DNA of 5,872 nt. It comes from Leptolinea sp964404415 (GTDB lineage: Bacteria > Chloroflexota > Anaerolineae > Anaerolineales > Anaerolineaceae). Position numbers and translations under genes: made by a program. Shown here one piece after another: positions 1-5,872 of the stretch. How positions within the stretch are numbered: position 1 is the first letter of the stretch; every line of letters starts with the position of its first letter. Location of the stretch: the NCBI GenBank assembly GCA_964404415.1, contig CAYOKC010000184.1:1-5872 (forward strand), written 5' to 3'. Under the pieces are notes generated by a model, which saw only the letters and a program-made list of their open reading frames with translations, did no database searches and was not told the origin of the DNA.

Positions 1-595
1 CTTTGTATGTATATGAAAAAGGTACAAAATCATTTCCCACAGTGTATAGGTGGTCACCAAAAACCCAGAGGCGGGGTGTCAGGAAAAGAATGGGGAAGAG
101 AATGCAAATTGCCCAGGGTAAAACCGGTTTTATGGAATTGTTCGCCTGTTGGAAAAACGCTTCGGCGCCGTTCTCGAGAATGGTCAGTAACCATTTGAAA
201 AACGTCATCTGGAGGTTCGCGATGGCAAACCATGCGGCTAGAAAAAATAAGCGGAAATATTGGGCCTGATAATCCAACCGGAGAACGGCAGGCGGGAAAA
301 AAAGAACGAATAGCGCGGTGACAGTCACGATAGCCTGTAGAGCCTCGTGATCCTGGATTATGTCAAAATATGTTGTTCTAACTCGTTGGATTTTCTTGCT
401 TTCCAGTGAAAGAATAATAAGGAAAGCACTTACACAAGCTATCACCATCAAAATAACCAGGCGGGCGGGGGAGAACCCTCCAGGAAGGGTGCCGTTTCTT
501 TCCCCGGGAATCATGGCAGTCAGAATCAGGGCGGCAAAGCCTTCAATCGCGGTAATTAATAGCAATAATCGCTGGAGATTATCCCGTTTTGGCAT
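1..595 (-). CDS. Multi-spanning integral membrane protein of unknown function, C-terminus cut by the window edge
   Basis: The minus strand is open from an ATG at 595 to the window edge (198 codons, no stop), so the gene is partial at its 3' end. It begins MPKRDNLQRLLLL. Hydrophobic stretches, probably membrane helices, lie at about residues 9-29, 43-63, 87-107, 113-138 and 157-177. The last is followed by a polar segment, WVFGDHLYTVGNDFVPFSY (177-195). The start is fixed by an in-frame TAA at 623-625 with no other usable start codon between. The ribosome site is weak: an AGGA sits about 15 bases upstream. The start lies 36 bases after the polyprenyl synthase stop on the same strand, so it is probably the last visible gene of that operon. 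I do not recognise the family. The layout of several helices plus an acidic loop resembles polytopic lipid-linked glycosyltransferases or transporters, but no diagnostic motif is visible, so no function is assigned. Confidence 0.8.
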   Translation of the reverse strand, partial: MPKRDNLQRLLLLITAIEGFAALILTAMIPGERNGTLPGGFSPARLVILMVIACVSAFLIILSLESKKIQRVRTTYFDIIQDHEALQAIVTVTALFVLFFPPAVLRLDYQAQYFRLFFLAAWFAIANLQMTFFKWLLTILENGAEAFFQQANNSIKPVLPWAICILFPILFLTPRLWVFGDHLYTVGNDFVPFSYTYK

Positions 596-631
596 GATTA
601 ATATTGTATTTCCTGTACTGTTTTAGAGTAG

Positions 632-1601
632 TTAAAAATTCCTGCGAACCTGTGATTGCGCCAGACTGATCAGCATGTGCTTTTCACGGTTTTCCGGCAA
701 CGGGGTTAGCGCGTCAATGCCTTTTTGAATGAAGTCATTTGCCGTACCAAACGATCGTTCAATAACATCCGATTTTTGGATGTCTGAAACCATTTGCCCG
801 ATGTCATTTTTATCATCCAGGCAGCCAGTATCAAGGATTTTCTTTACCAGCGGATGAGCCGGGAAAGTCTCAAAGAACAACTGGGCAGGAAGAGTGATCA
901 ATCCCTGGCGAAGGTCACTGCCTTTGGGCTTCCCCATTACATTTTCATCACCGGTGAAATCCAGAATGTCATCCACGATCTGGAATGCCATGCCAATCTC
1001 GCGTCCGAAGGTTGACAGCGCGTTGGTGATTTCGGTGCCGGCTTCAGCAATGATTCCGGCCACTGCGGCAGAAGTTTCAAATAATGACGCGGTTTTCGCA
1101 TAGATACGATTATAGTATTCGTCCNNNNNNNNNNNNNNNNNNNNNNNNNNNNNNNNNNNNNNNNNNNAGGGTTTGAGAGAACAACTTCAGGGCTTCAACG
1201 GATGCTGATTCTGAAGAAAGCCGGGCGGCAGAGGCGAACAGAAAATCTCCTGTTAATACTGTCGCGCCCGCGGACCACTGTGAATTAAGTGTTGGTGACC
1301 CTCTGCGCAATAATGACGCGTCAATCAAATCATCGTGAACCAGGGTGGCAGTGTGTAACAGTTCGATGGAAGCCGCCATGGTTAAAATCCGCCGGGCATC
1401 AGCCTTTAATGATTTTCCTGCCAGGATGGTTATAGTCGGGCGCAAGCGTTTCCCGCCGGATGAAAGCAATACATCCAGCGCGTTACCCAGATCCGGATGG
1501 CTGTCTAAACCCTGAAGGCGTATCAACCTCTCTACTTCTTGAATATCGGGTTTTACATATTCGAATATGGAATTTGCGGCTATCACATCAGATTGTTCCA
1601 T
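632..1601 (-). CDS. Trans-polyprenyl diphosphate synthase (IspB/IspA-like family), interrupted by an assembly gap
   Basis: Extends an allylic diphosphate with isopentenyl diphosphate units to make a polyprenyl diphosphate, for example a quinone side chain; cytoplasmic. The part before the gap (144 residues) has GGKRLRP (49-55), the first aspartate-rich motif DDLID (90-94) and the following RRG (99-101). The part after the gap (163 residues) has KTA, the second aspartate-rich motif DDILD in FQIVDDILDFTGD, then GKPKGSDLRQGLITLP. Both catalytic motifs are intact. The fifth residue before the first motif is a small Ala, as in long-chain synthases such as E. coli IspB, so a long product is inferred. 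The ATG at 1601 has AGGA 7 bases upstream; a GTG at 1586 would give a 4-base overlap with tatD instead. The 43 N put the halves out of frame. I read this as a wrong gap length, because coding resumes at once on both sides. Expected full length is about 325-330 residues, normal for the family. Confidence 0.93.
1125..1167. other. Assembly gap (43 N) inside the polyprenyl synthase gene
   Basis: An unbroken run of N separates the two halves of the gene. Upstream the protein ends at ...LKLFSQT plus a CTN leucine codon. Downstream it resumes with DEYYNRIYAKTA. Comparing by memory with E. coli IspB, about 20 residues normally lie between these points, including a GE..Q motif. The true missing length is therefore probably near 60 bases and must be a multiple of three, so 43 is not a literal count. 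Confidence 0.95.
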
Positions 1602-2368
1602 TGAAATATCCTGGCAGCATTTTGCGTTGTTATTTCTGCTACATCACTGAAAGAGGTTTTCCAGATGTCGGCGATCTCTTCGGCGATAAACACGGTAAAA
1701 GATGGTTCGTTCCGTCTACCTCTTTTGGGTTGTGGTGAAAGAAAAGGCGAGTCTGTTTCCAGAACTACCCTGTCCCGCCGGATTTCACTGATAACTTCTT
1801 TTTTTGACCCTGAATTTTTGTACGTGACCGGTCCACCGAAACCCAGAAAAAAACCGGTATCAACCGCAAACCTCGCGAATTCCAGAGGCGAACTGAAGGC
1901 ATGGAGAATTCCGGTCCTGGTATTTGTTAGACCTTCATACCATTTTTGAAGTGAGGCTTTCATTTCTTTATCCGCTTCCCGGTTGTGGATCAATACCGGC
2001 AGGTTGCTCGAGCGGGCCAGGTCCAGTTGAGCCTCAAAAGCTGCCATTTGGACCGGCATCTCAACATCATCATGGTAATTATCCAGGCCTATTTCTCCAA
2101 TCGCGACAACCCGGGGATCCAAAGCCAGTTCGTGCAGTTTGTCGACATCAGTAAGGGTGAAACCACTGGCATCATTCGGGTGAATTCCCACCGCGGCAAA
2201 TATTTCAGGGTATTTGTGACTTAGCTCAATCGCCTCATGGGATGAAGCTAAATCGGTGGCGGGAACAACTATCCTTCCAATCCCACAATCCCTGGCTCTG
2301 GAGAGTACATCCGGCAGGTCGTCCTGGAATAAGTTAAAGTTCAGATGGCAGTGTGTATCAATGATCAC
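1583..2368 (-). CDS. TatD-family metal-dependent hydrolase (putative deoxyribonuclease)
   Basis: A cytoplasmic amidohydrolase-fold enzyme. Characterised family members are metal-dependent DNases, usually 3'-5' exonucleases, and some act on D-aminoacyl-tRNA; the substrate here is not shown by the sequence. At 261 residues it has the usual length. Metal-site residues are all present: H6 and H8 in DTHCHL, E92 in GEIGLDNY, H128 in VLIHNR, H156 in LHAFSS, and D206 in ETDSPFLSPQ. VGIHP (60-64) and the basic loop PKRGRRNEPS (214-223) are also typical. Translation starts at a GTG; this start puts IIDTHCHL right at the N-terminus, as is standard. It begins 6 bases after the phosphohexomutase stop, with only a weak AGG-like site in the end of that gene, and its last 19 bases overlap the start of the polyprenyl synthase. 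This points to co-transcription and perhaps coupled translation. Confidence 0.95.
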   Translation of the reverse strand: MIIDTHCHLNFNLFQDDLPDVLSRARDCGIGRIVVPATDLASSHEAIELSHKYPEIFAAVGIHPNDASGFTLTDVDKLHELALDPRVVAIGEIGLDNYHDDVEMPVQMAAFEAQLDLARSSNLPVLIHNREADKEMKASLQKWYEGLTNTRTGILHAFSSPLEFARFAVDTGFFLGFGGPVTYKNSGSKKEVISEIRRDRVVLETDSPFLSPQPKRGRRNEPSFTVFIAEEIADIWKTSFSDVAEITTQNAARIFQWNNLM

Positions 2369-2374
2369 AAATGC

Positions 2375-3796
2375 CTATGCCAGGCCGGCGATCTTCAATC
2401 CATCCTGAAGAATGGCCTGGACTTTGTCTTTATGGGTGGTTTCTGTGTAAACCCGCATAATGGGTTCTGTTCCTGAAAAGCGGATCAACATCCAGCCGCC
2501 ATCTTCCAGAACGAATTTGAAACCATCGGTGGTATCAAGCCGGGTGACGGCAAGCCCGCCAATTGTTTTGGGTTTGGCGTCTACAATCATTTTCTCACGT
2601 GATTTGCGGTCACCGGAAAAGCCGCTGTCAACACGGTCATAATAATGCGGGCCGACGATCGAGTAGAGTTCGTCGATCAATTCAGACGGTTTCTTGCCTG
2701 TTTTGACCATCAGGTCGAGGAAATACAGGCCGGCCAGGATGCCGTCACGTTCCGGTACATTGCCGCGGAACGCGAAACCGCCGGATTCCTCACCACCCAT
2801 CAGAGCATTGGTTTCTGTCATCTTGGGGGCTACGTATTTAAAGCCGACACCGGTCTCATACACAGGGACGTCGTAGATCTTGCCGAGCTTATCAAGCATG
2901 CAGGTGGTGGACAAAGTCCGCACAATGGCGCCGCGTTCACCGCGGATCTTGAGCAGGTAGTACGCCAGCAGAGCGTAGACCTGCAACTGATTGACAAAGT
3001 TGCCCTTTTCATCGCCAATTCCGACGCGGTCAGCGTCACCATCGGTGATGACCAGCACATCTGATTTTGAATCAACTGTGGTCTTAAGGCCAACATTGAT
3101 GTTTGGCGGAATGGGTTCCGGGCGTTTCATTTCAGGGAAGGATGGGTTGCGGGTATTGTGAATTTCGGTGATCTTTGTCTTACCGCCGCCCAGAATTTCG
3201 GTGAACCAACCGGCGCCGTTACCCCACATGGTATCGACAACGATATTCAAACCGGCTTTCTTGATGGGTTCAACATCAATCAGGTCTTTCAAATGCTCCA
3301 GGTAAGCCGGAGCAGGGTCAAATTTCTTAATTACTCCCTTTTCGATTGCCTCCGCCGCGGGCATCCGTTTGACGGCTTCCATTGAGTCGGGGATGCTCTT
3401 TTCGATATCGATCAAGCCCTGCGGATCAATGGCTCCACCGGTGAAATTGCGGACTTTGAACCCGTTATCAGTGGGAGGATTATGGGAAGCCGTGATGTTG
3501 ATGGCCCCGGATGCTTTCAGGTTAACAACAGAGAACGCGATCACCGGGGTGGGAGTTGCTCCATCTGTAAGGTAGACTTTCAAGCCATTTCCTGCCAGCA
3601 CCTCGGAAGCAGCCAGGGCGAAATCCTCGGAACCAAAACGTTTGTCATGGCCCACAACGAACCATTTTCCCGCGTTTCCGGTTGAAATCATATAACTGGC
3701 AAATCCCTGGGCGCACCGGCGGACATTGTCAAAGGTATATTCTTCTGCGATAACGCCGCGCCATCCATCTGTTCCAAAATGAATCTGAAAAGTCAT
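2375..3796 (-). CDS. Phosphoglucomutase/phosphomannomutase-family alpha-D-phosphohexomutase
   Basis: Moves a phosphate between C6 and C1 of a hexose phosphate through a phosphoserine enzyme, feeding nucleotide-sugar, glycogen or cell-envelope synthesis; cytoplasmic. At 473 residues it shows all four family signatures in order: the catalytic loop TASHNPP with phosphoserine S104; the Mg-binding loop DGDADR with D252, D254 and D256; the sugar-recognition loop GEESGG (335-340); and the phosphate-binding loop RFSGTEP (439-445). The N-terminal FGTDGWRG (7-14) is also typical. I chose the ATG at 3796, not the in-frame ATG at 3832. The sequence AGAGGT lies 4 bases before 3796, the extra 12 residues are not family-like, and the 3832 ATG overlaps the -10 box. 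Glucose, mannose or glucosamine phosphate specificity cannot be decided by reading. It is the first gene of the minus-strand operon, 6 bases before tatD. Confidence 0.96.
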   Translation of the reverse strand: MTFQIHFGTDGWRGVIAEEYTFDNVRRCAQGFASYMISTGNAGKWFVVGHDKRFGSEDFALAASEVLAGNGLKVYLTDGATPTPVIAFSVVNLKASGAINITASHNPPTDNGFKVRNFTGGAIDPQGLIDIEKSIPDSMEAVKRMPAAEAIEKGVIKKFDPAPAYLEHLKDLIDVEPIKKAGLNIVVDTMWGNGAGWFTEILGGGKTKITEIHNTRNPSFPEMKRPEPIPPNINVGLKTTVDSKSDVLVITDGDADRVGIGDEKGNFVNQLQVYALLAYYLLKIRGERGAIVRTLSTTCMLDKLGKIYDVPVYETGVGFKYVAPKMTETNALMGGEESGGFAFRGNVPERDGILAGLYFLDLMVKTGKKPSELIDELYSIVGPHYYDRVDSGFSGDRKSREKMIVDAKPKTIGGLAVTRLDTTDGFKFVLEDGGWMLIRFSGTEPIMRVYTETTHKDKVQAILQDGLKIAGLA

Positions 3797-3800
3797 TTTG

Positions 3801-3806
3801 ACCTCT
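3801..3806 (-). promoter_or_regulatory. Ribosome binding site of the phosphohexomutase gene
   Basis: On the minus strand AGAGGT is followed by CAAA and then ATG at 3796. It is the best Shine-Dalgarno match in the window and decides the start over the in-frame ATG at 3832, which has no such site. Confidence 0.8.
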
Positions 3807-3830
3807 TTTATTAAAGATTGAATTAAAAAC

Positions 3831-3859
3831 ATTATATCAGTCAGGAGCTATGTGTGAAA
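3831..3859 (-). promoter_or_regulatory. Sigma-70-type extended -10 promoter for the minus-strand operon
   Basis: On the minus strand TGATATAAT gives a perfect TATAAT -10 box (3836-3831) with the TGn extension. Seventeen bases upstream is TTTCAC (3859-3854), a weak -35 match, as is common when the -10 is extended. Transcription would start near 3824, giving a leader of about 28 bases that contains the AGAGGT ribosome site. No operator-like palindrome was noticed. Assigned by consensus only. Confidence 0.7.
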
Positions 3860-3860
3860 G

Positions 3861-3888
3861 TTGATGGCATAATCTTGCGTGCTATAAT
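3861..3888 (+). promoter_or_regulatory. Sigma-70-type promoter for the cysteine desulfurase-mnmA operon
   Basis: TTGATG (3861-3866) and TATAAT (3883-3888) are separated by 16 bases. The -10 carries the TGn extension (TGCTATAAT). This is a near-consensus promoter. Transcription would begin near 3895, only about 12 bases before the first ATG of the cysteine desulfurase. Its -35 box starts two positions after the -35 of the opposing promoter, so the two promoters are back to back. Confidence 0.75.
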
Positions 3889-3906
3889 CTTTTTCTACTG
3901 GTACAT

Positions 3907-5058
3907 ATGATGGAAAGAGCATATTTTGACTACGCCGCAACCACGCCGGTCAACCCGGTTGTGATGAAAGAGATGATCCCGTTTTTCTCTGAGGATTTCG
4001 GGAATCCATCCTCCGTTCACGTCTGGGGGCAGAAAGCGGAAGCGGCTATGGAAGAAGCACGTATACACTGCGCCCGGTTATTAAAGATCAAACCTGAACA
4101 GGCGGTCTTCACATCGTGTGGGACAGAGAGTGACAACCTCGCCCTTCGCGGAACTGCCCTGTGGCGCAGAAAACATAATGGCGCGGATGAGATCATTACT
4201 TCGCCGGTGGAACACCACGCCGTTTCGCTTACAGCGAAACAACTGGCCGATGAATTCGGGTTTAAATTTATTACTGTTCCTGTAGATTCTTTCGGGATGG
4301 TAGATCCTGATGAAATCAAGAAGAGGATCACTTCAAAAACGGCTATTGTCTCTGTGATCTATGGAAATAATGAGATCGGAACGATCAACCCTGTTGACGA
4401 AATAGGCGCGCTATGCCGTCAGGTAGGTGTTCCATTTCACAGTGACGCGGTTCAGGCTGGCGCCCATCTCCCCATGGATATGGTGCGTGATAATCTGGAC
4501 ATGATATCCATTGGTGCTCATAAGATGTACGGGCCGAAAGGCGTCGGATTATTAGGAATGGGAGTCGGTCAGCATCTTTTACCGATCCAAACCGGCGGCG
4601 GCCAGGAACATCACATGCGGGCCGGCACGCAAAATATTCCGTTAATAGTTGGACTGGCAAGAGCTTTTTCACTTGCCCAGTCAGATATTGAAGAACGAAA
4701 TGCCCTGCTTGCTTGTTTGCGCGATGAACTTGTAGCACGCATTCTGGAATCAATACCAGGTTCGCAACTTACCGGCCACCCGGCCAGACGGTTACCCAAC
4801 CACGCAAGTTTTGTATTTGAAGGGGTGGATGGTAACCGGCTTCTGACCATGCTGGACGTACGGGGTTTTGCGTGTTCGTCAGGATCGGCCTGTAAAGTTG
4901 GTTCACCCAAACCGTCTGAAGTTCTACTCGCGCTCGGGATCAAACCGGAGCTTGCCCTGGGTTCCCTGCGGGTGACATTGGGATTCGGGAATACACTGGA
5001 ACAGGTTAGATTACTGGCGTCGGCTATTTCGGAGTCTGTGGAAAAGATACGCCAATGA
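3907..5058 (+). CDS. Cysteine desulfurase, group I (IscS/NifS type)
   Basis: A PLP enzyme that converts L-cysteine to alanine and holds the sulfur as a persulfide for iron-sulfur cluster assembly or tRNA thiolation; cytoplasmic. At 383 residues it is full length. It begins with the typical YFDYAATTPV (6-15). PLP-site elements are GTESDN (72-77), H103/H104, GNNEIG (153-158), D180 and Q183 in HSDAVQAGA, and the Schiff-base K206 in SIGAHKMYGPKG. GGGQE (230-234) precedes an RAGTQN segment. The catalytic loop CSSGSAC carries C329 and marks group I rather than SufS-like group II. The start is ATG at 3907 or the adjoining ATG at 3910. An in-frame TGA at 3862 excludes a longer form, and no Shine-Dalgarno site is visible. 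The stop overlaps the mnmA start as ATGA, and no iscU or iscR is visible, so supplying MnmA is the most likely role; iron-sulfur work is not excluded. Confidence 0.96.
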   Translation: MMERAYFDYAATTPVNPVVMKEMIPFFSEDFGNPSSVHVWGQKAEAAMEEARIHCARLLKIKPEQAVFTSCGTESDNLALRGTALWRRKHNGADEIITSPVEHHAVSLTAKQLADEFGFKFITVPVDSFGMVDPDEIKKRITSKTAIVSVIYGNNEIGTINPVDEIGALCRQVGVPFHSDAVQAGAHLPMDMVRDNLDMISIGAHKMYGPKGVGLLGMGVGQHLLPIQTGGGQEHHMRAGTQNIPLIVGLARAFSLAQSDIEERNALLACLRDELVARILESIPGSQLTGHPARRLPNHASFVFEGVDGNRLLTMLDVRGFACSSGSACKVGSPKPSEVLLALGIKPELALGSLRVTLGFGNTLEQVRLLASAISESVEKIRQ

Positions 5059-5872
5059 CCCAACGGGTTGTTGTTGGAATGAGCGGCGGCGTAGACAGCT
5101 CGGTGGCGGCTCTGCTATTAAAAAAGCAGGGGTATGATGTCATCGGGATGATGCTACGCCTCTGGACCGAGCCTGAACGGGAGTGCGATAACGCCTGTTG
5201 CACACCGGATTCTATGGCAGCCGCCCGGCGTGTTGCCTCGATGCTGGATATCCCTTTTTATGTGGTCGACATACGGGATCTATTTCATAAAAATATCGTT
5301 GAATTCTTTATTGACGGATACCGCAATGGTGTCACACCCAACCCGTGTGTGCAATGCAACCGGGTGATACGCTGGGGTTTTCTGCTTGATGAAGCAAAAA
5401 AACTGGGAGCTGACTTTCTGGCAACCGGGCATTACGCCCGCCTTGAAAAAAAAGCGGACGGGAATGTTTGTTTGCGAAAGGGATTGGATGAGAATAAGGA
5501 CCAATCCTATGTTCTTTCGGGTCTTACACAGGAGCAGTTGAGGTCAACATTGCTGCCGATCGGCGCGATGGAAAAGCCGGTTGTGCGTCAACTGGCGCGT
5601 GAGAACAACCTTCCAACCGCCGAAAAGCAGGACAGCCAGGACCTTTGTTTTCTGGCAGGGGATGACTACCGTAATTTCCTCCGGCGGGCCGCACCGGAAA
5701 TCTCCACACCCGGGCCGATTACCGACACGCAAGGCAGGATCCTCGGTGAACATACCGGGTTACCGGATTACACGATCGGACAACGAAAAGGGTTGGGTGC
5801 GATTCAGGAACCTTATTATGTGCTCCGCAAAGACGTTGATGCCAACTCGTTGATCATCGGAAAAAAGGAAGA
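5055..5872 (+). CDS. mnmA: tRNA-specific 2-thiouridylase MnmA, C-terminus cut by the window edge
   Basis: Adenylates uridine 34 of tRNA-Lys, -Glu and -Gln and replaces its C2 oxygen with sulfur (s2U34); cytoplasmic. Direct translation from the ATG at 5055 gives 272 residues with no stop before the edge. The family is about 360 long, so roughly 90 residues, mostly the C-terminal beta-barrel, are missing. Visible elements: the ATP-binding PP-loop SGGVDSS (10-16); CDNACC (44-49); NPCVQCN (96-102) with catalytic C98; ATGHYAR (123-129); KDQSYVLSGL (148-157); DSQDLCFL (193-200) with the second catalytic cysteine C198; and YTIGQRKGLG (239-248), of the tRNA-binding central region. Both cysteines needed for persulfide transfer are present. 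The start codon shares ATGA with the stop of the cysteine desulfurase, and only a weak GGAA lies upstream, so translation is probably coupled to that gene, its likely sulfur donor. Confidence 0.97.
   Translation, partial: MTQRVVVGMSGGVDSSVAALLLKKQGYDVIGMMLRLWTEPERECDNACCTPDSMAAARRVASMLDIPFYVVDIRDLFHKNIVEFFIDGYRNGVTPNPCVQCNRVIRWGFLLDEAKKLGADFLATGHYARLEKKADGNVCLRKGLDENKDQSYVLSGLTQEQLRSTLLPIGAMEKPVVRQLARENNLPTAEKQDSQDLCFLAGDDYRNFLRRAAPEISTPGPITDTQGRILGEHTGLPDYTIGQRKGLGAIQEPYYVLRKDVDANSLIIGKKE

Noticed and set aside
605..610. TACAAT-like -10 box on the minus strand before the membrane protein gene
   Set aside because: No matching -35 hexamer lies 16-18 bases upstream, and the 36-base gap fits an operon junction.
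1110..1124. Apparent C-terminus of a truncated 163-residue polyprenyl synthase ending just past the gap
   Set aside because: The stop appears only because the N run has the wrong length; the adjacent frame carries the true continuation DEYYNRIYAKTA.
2653..2680. Repeat-like sequence built from cgacgatcga and cgtcgatc
   Set aside because: It lies inside the phosphohexomutase gene and encodes the ordinary segment LIDELYSIVG; the repeat is short and imperfect.
2645..3064. Long open frame on the plus strand opposite the phosphohexomutase gene
   Set aside because: It is antisense to a gene with all catalytic motifs intact, has no ribosome site and resembles no known protein.
3797..3832. Longer phosphohexomutase start at the in-frame ATG at 3832, adding 12 residues
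   Set aside because: That ATG overlaps the -10 box and has no ribosome site, while ATG 3796 has AGAGGT just upstream and gives the usual family N-terminus.
3843..3864. AGGAG followed by a tiny plus-strand reading frame (ATG at 3850, stop after four codons), as a possible leader peptide
   Set aside because: It lies upstream of the predicted plus-strand -35 box, so that promoter would not transcribe it, and four codons are not evidence of a gene.

Overview
The window holds parts or all of six ordinary housekeeping-type genes in two divergent transcription units, separated by one 110-base promoter region (3797-3906). The sequence also has a 43-base run of N (1125-1167), so it comes from a draft scaffold. 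The organism is a bacterium. Moderate base composition, a group I cysteine desulfurase next to mnmA, and the style of the proteins make a Chloroflexota (Anaerolineae-like) source plausible. That is an impression from protein style, not something the sequence proves.

Minus strand, in transcription order: a phosphoglucomutase/phosphomannomutase-family phosphohexomutase (3796-2375), a TatD-family metal-dependent hydrolase (2368-1583), a trans-polyprenyl diphosphate synthase (1601-632, interrupted by the N gap), and a multi-spanning membrane protein that runs off the left edge (595 to <1). Spacings are 6 bases, a 19-base overlap and 36 bases. No terminator is visible between the genes, so they look like one operon read from an extended -10 promoter at 3831-3859. 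The membrane gene was found by translating the minus strand at the left edge, where the frame is open to the window end.

Plus strand: an IscS/NifS-type cysteine desulfurase (3907-5058) and mnmA (5055 to >5872, C-terminus off the right edge). They share an ATGA stop/start overlap, so they are probably translationally coupled. Together they would form a sulfur relay: the desulfurase takes sulfur from cysteine as a persulfide, and MnmA uses it to make 2-thiouridine at the wobble position of tRNAs. The promoter for this pair, TTGATG-16-TATAAT with an extended -10, lies back to back with the minus-strand promoter.

No CRISPR array, mobile element, tRNA or rRNA gene, or clearly new system was seen. 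The points most worth checking are the gap and frame break in the polyprenyl synthase, the compact divergent promoter pair, the almost leaderless start of the cysteine desulfurase, and the unassigned membrane protein at the end of the minus-strand operon.
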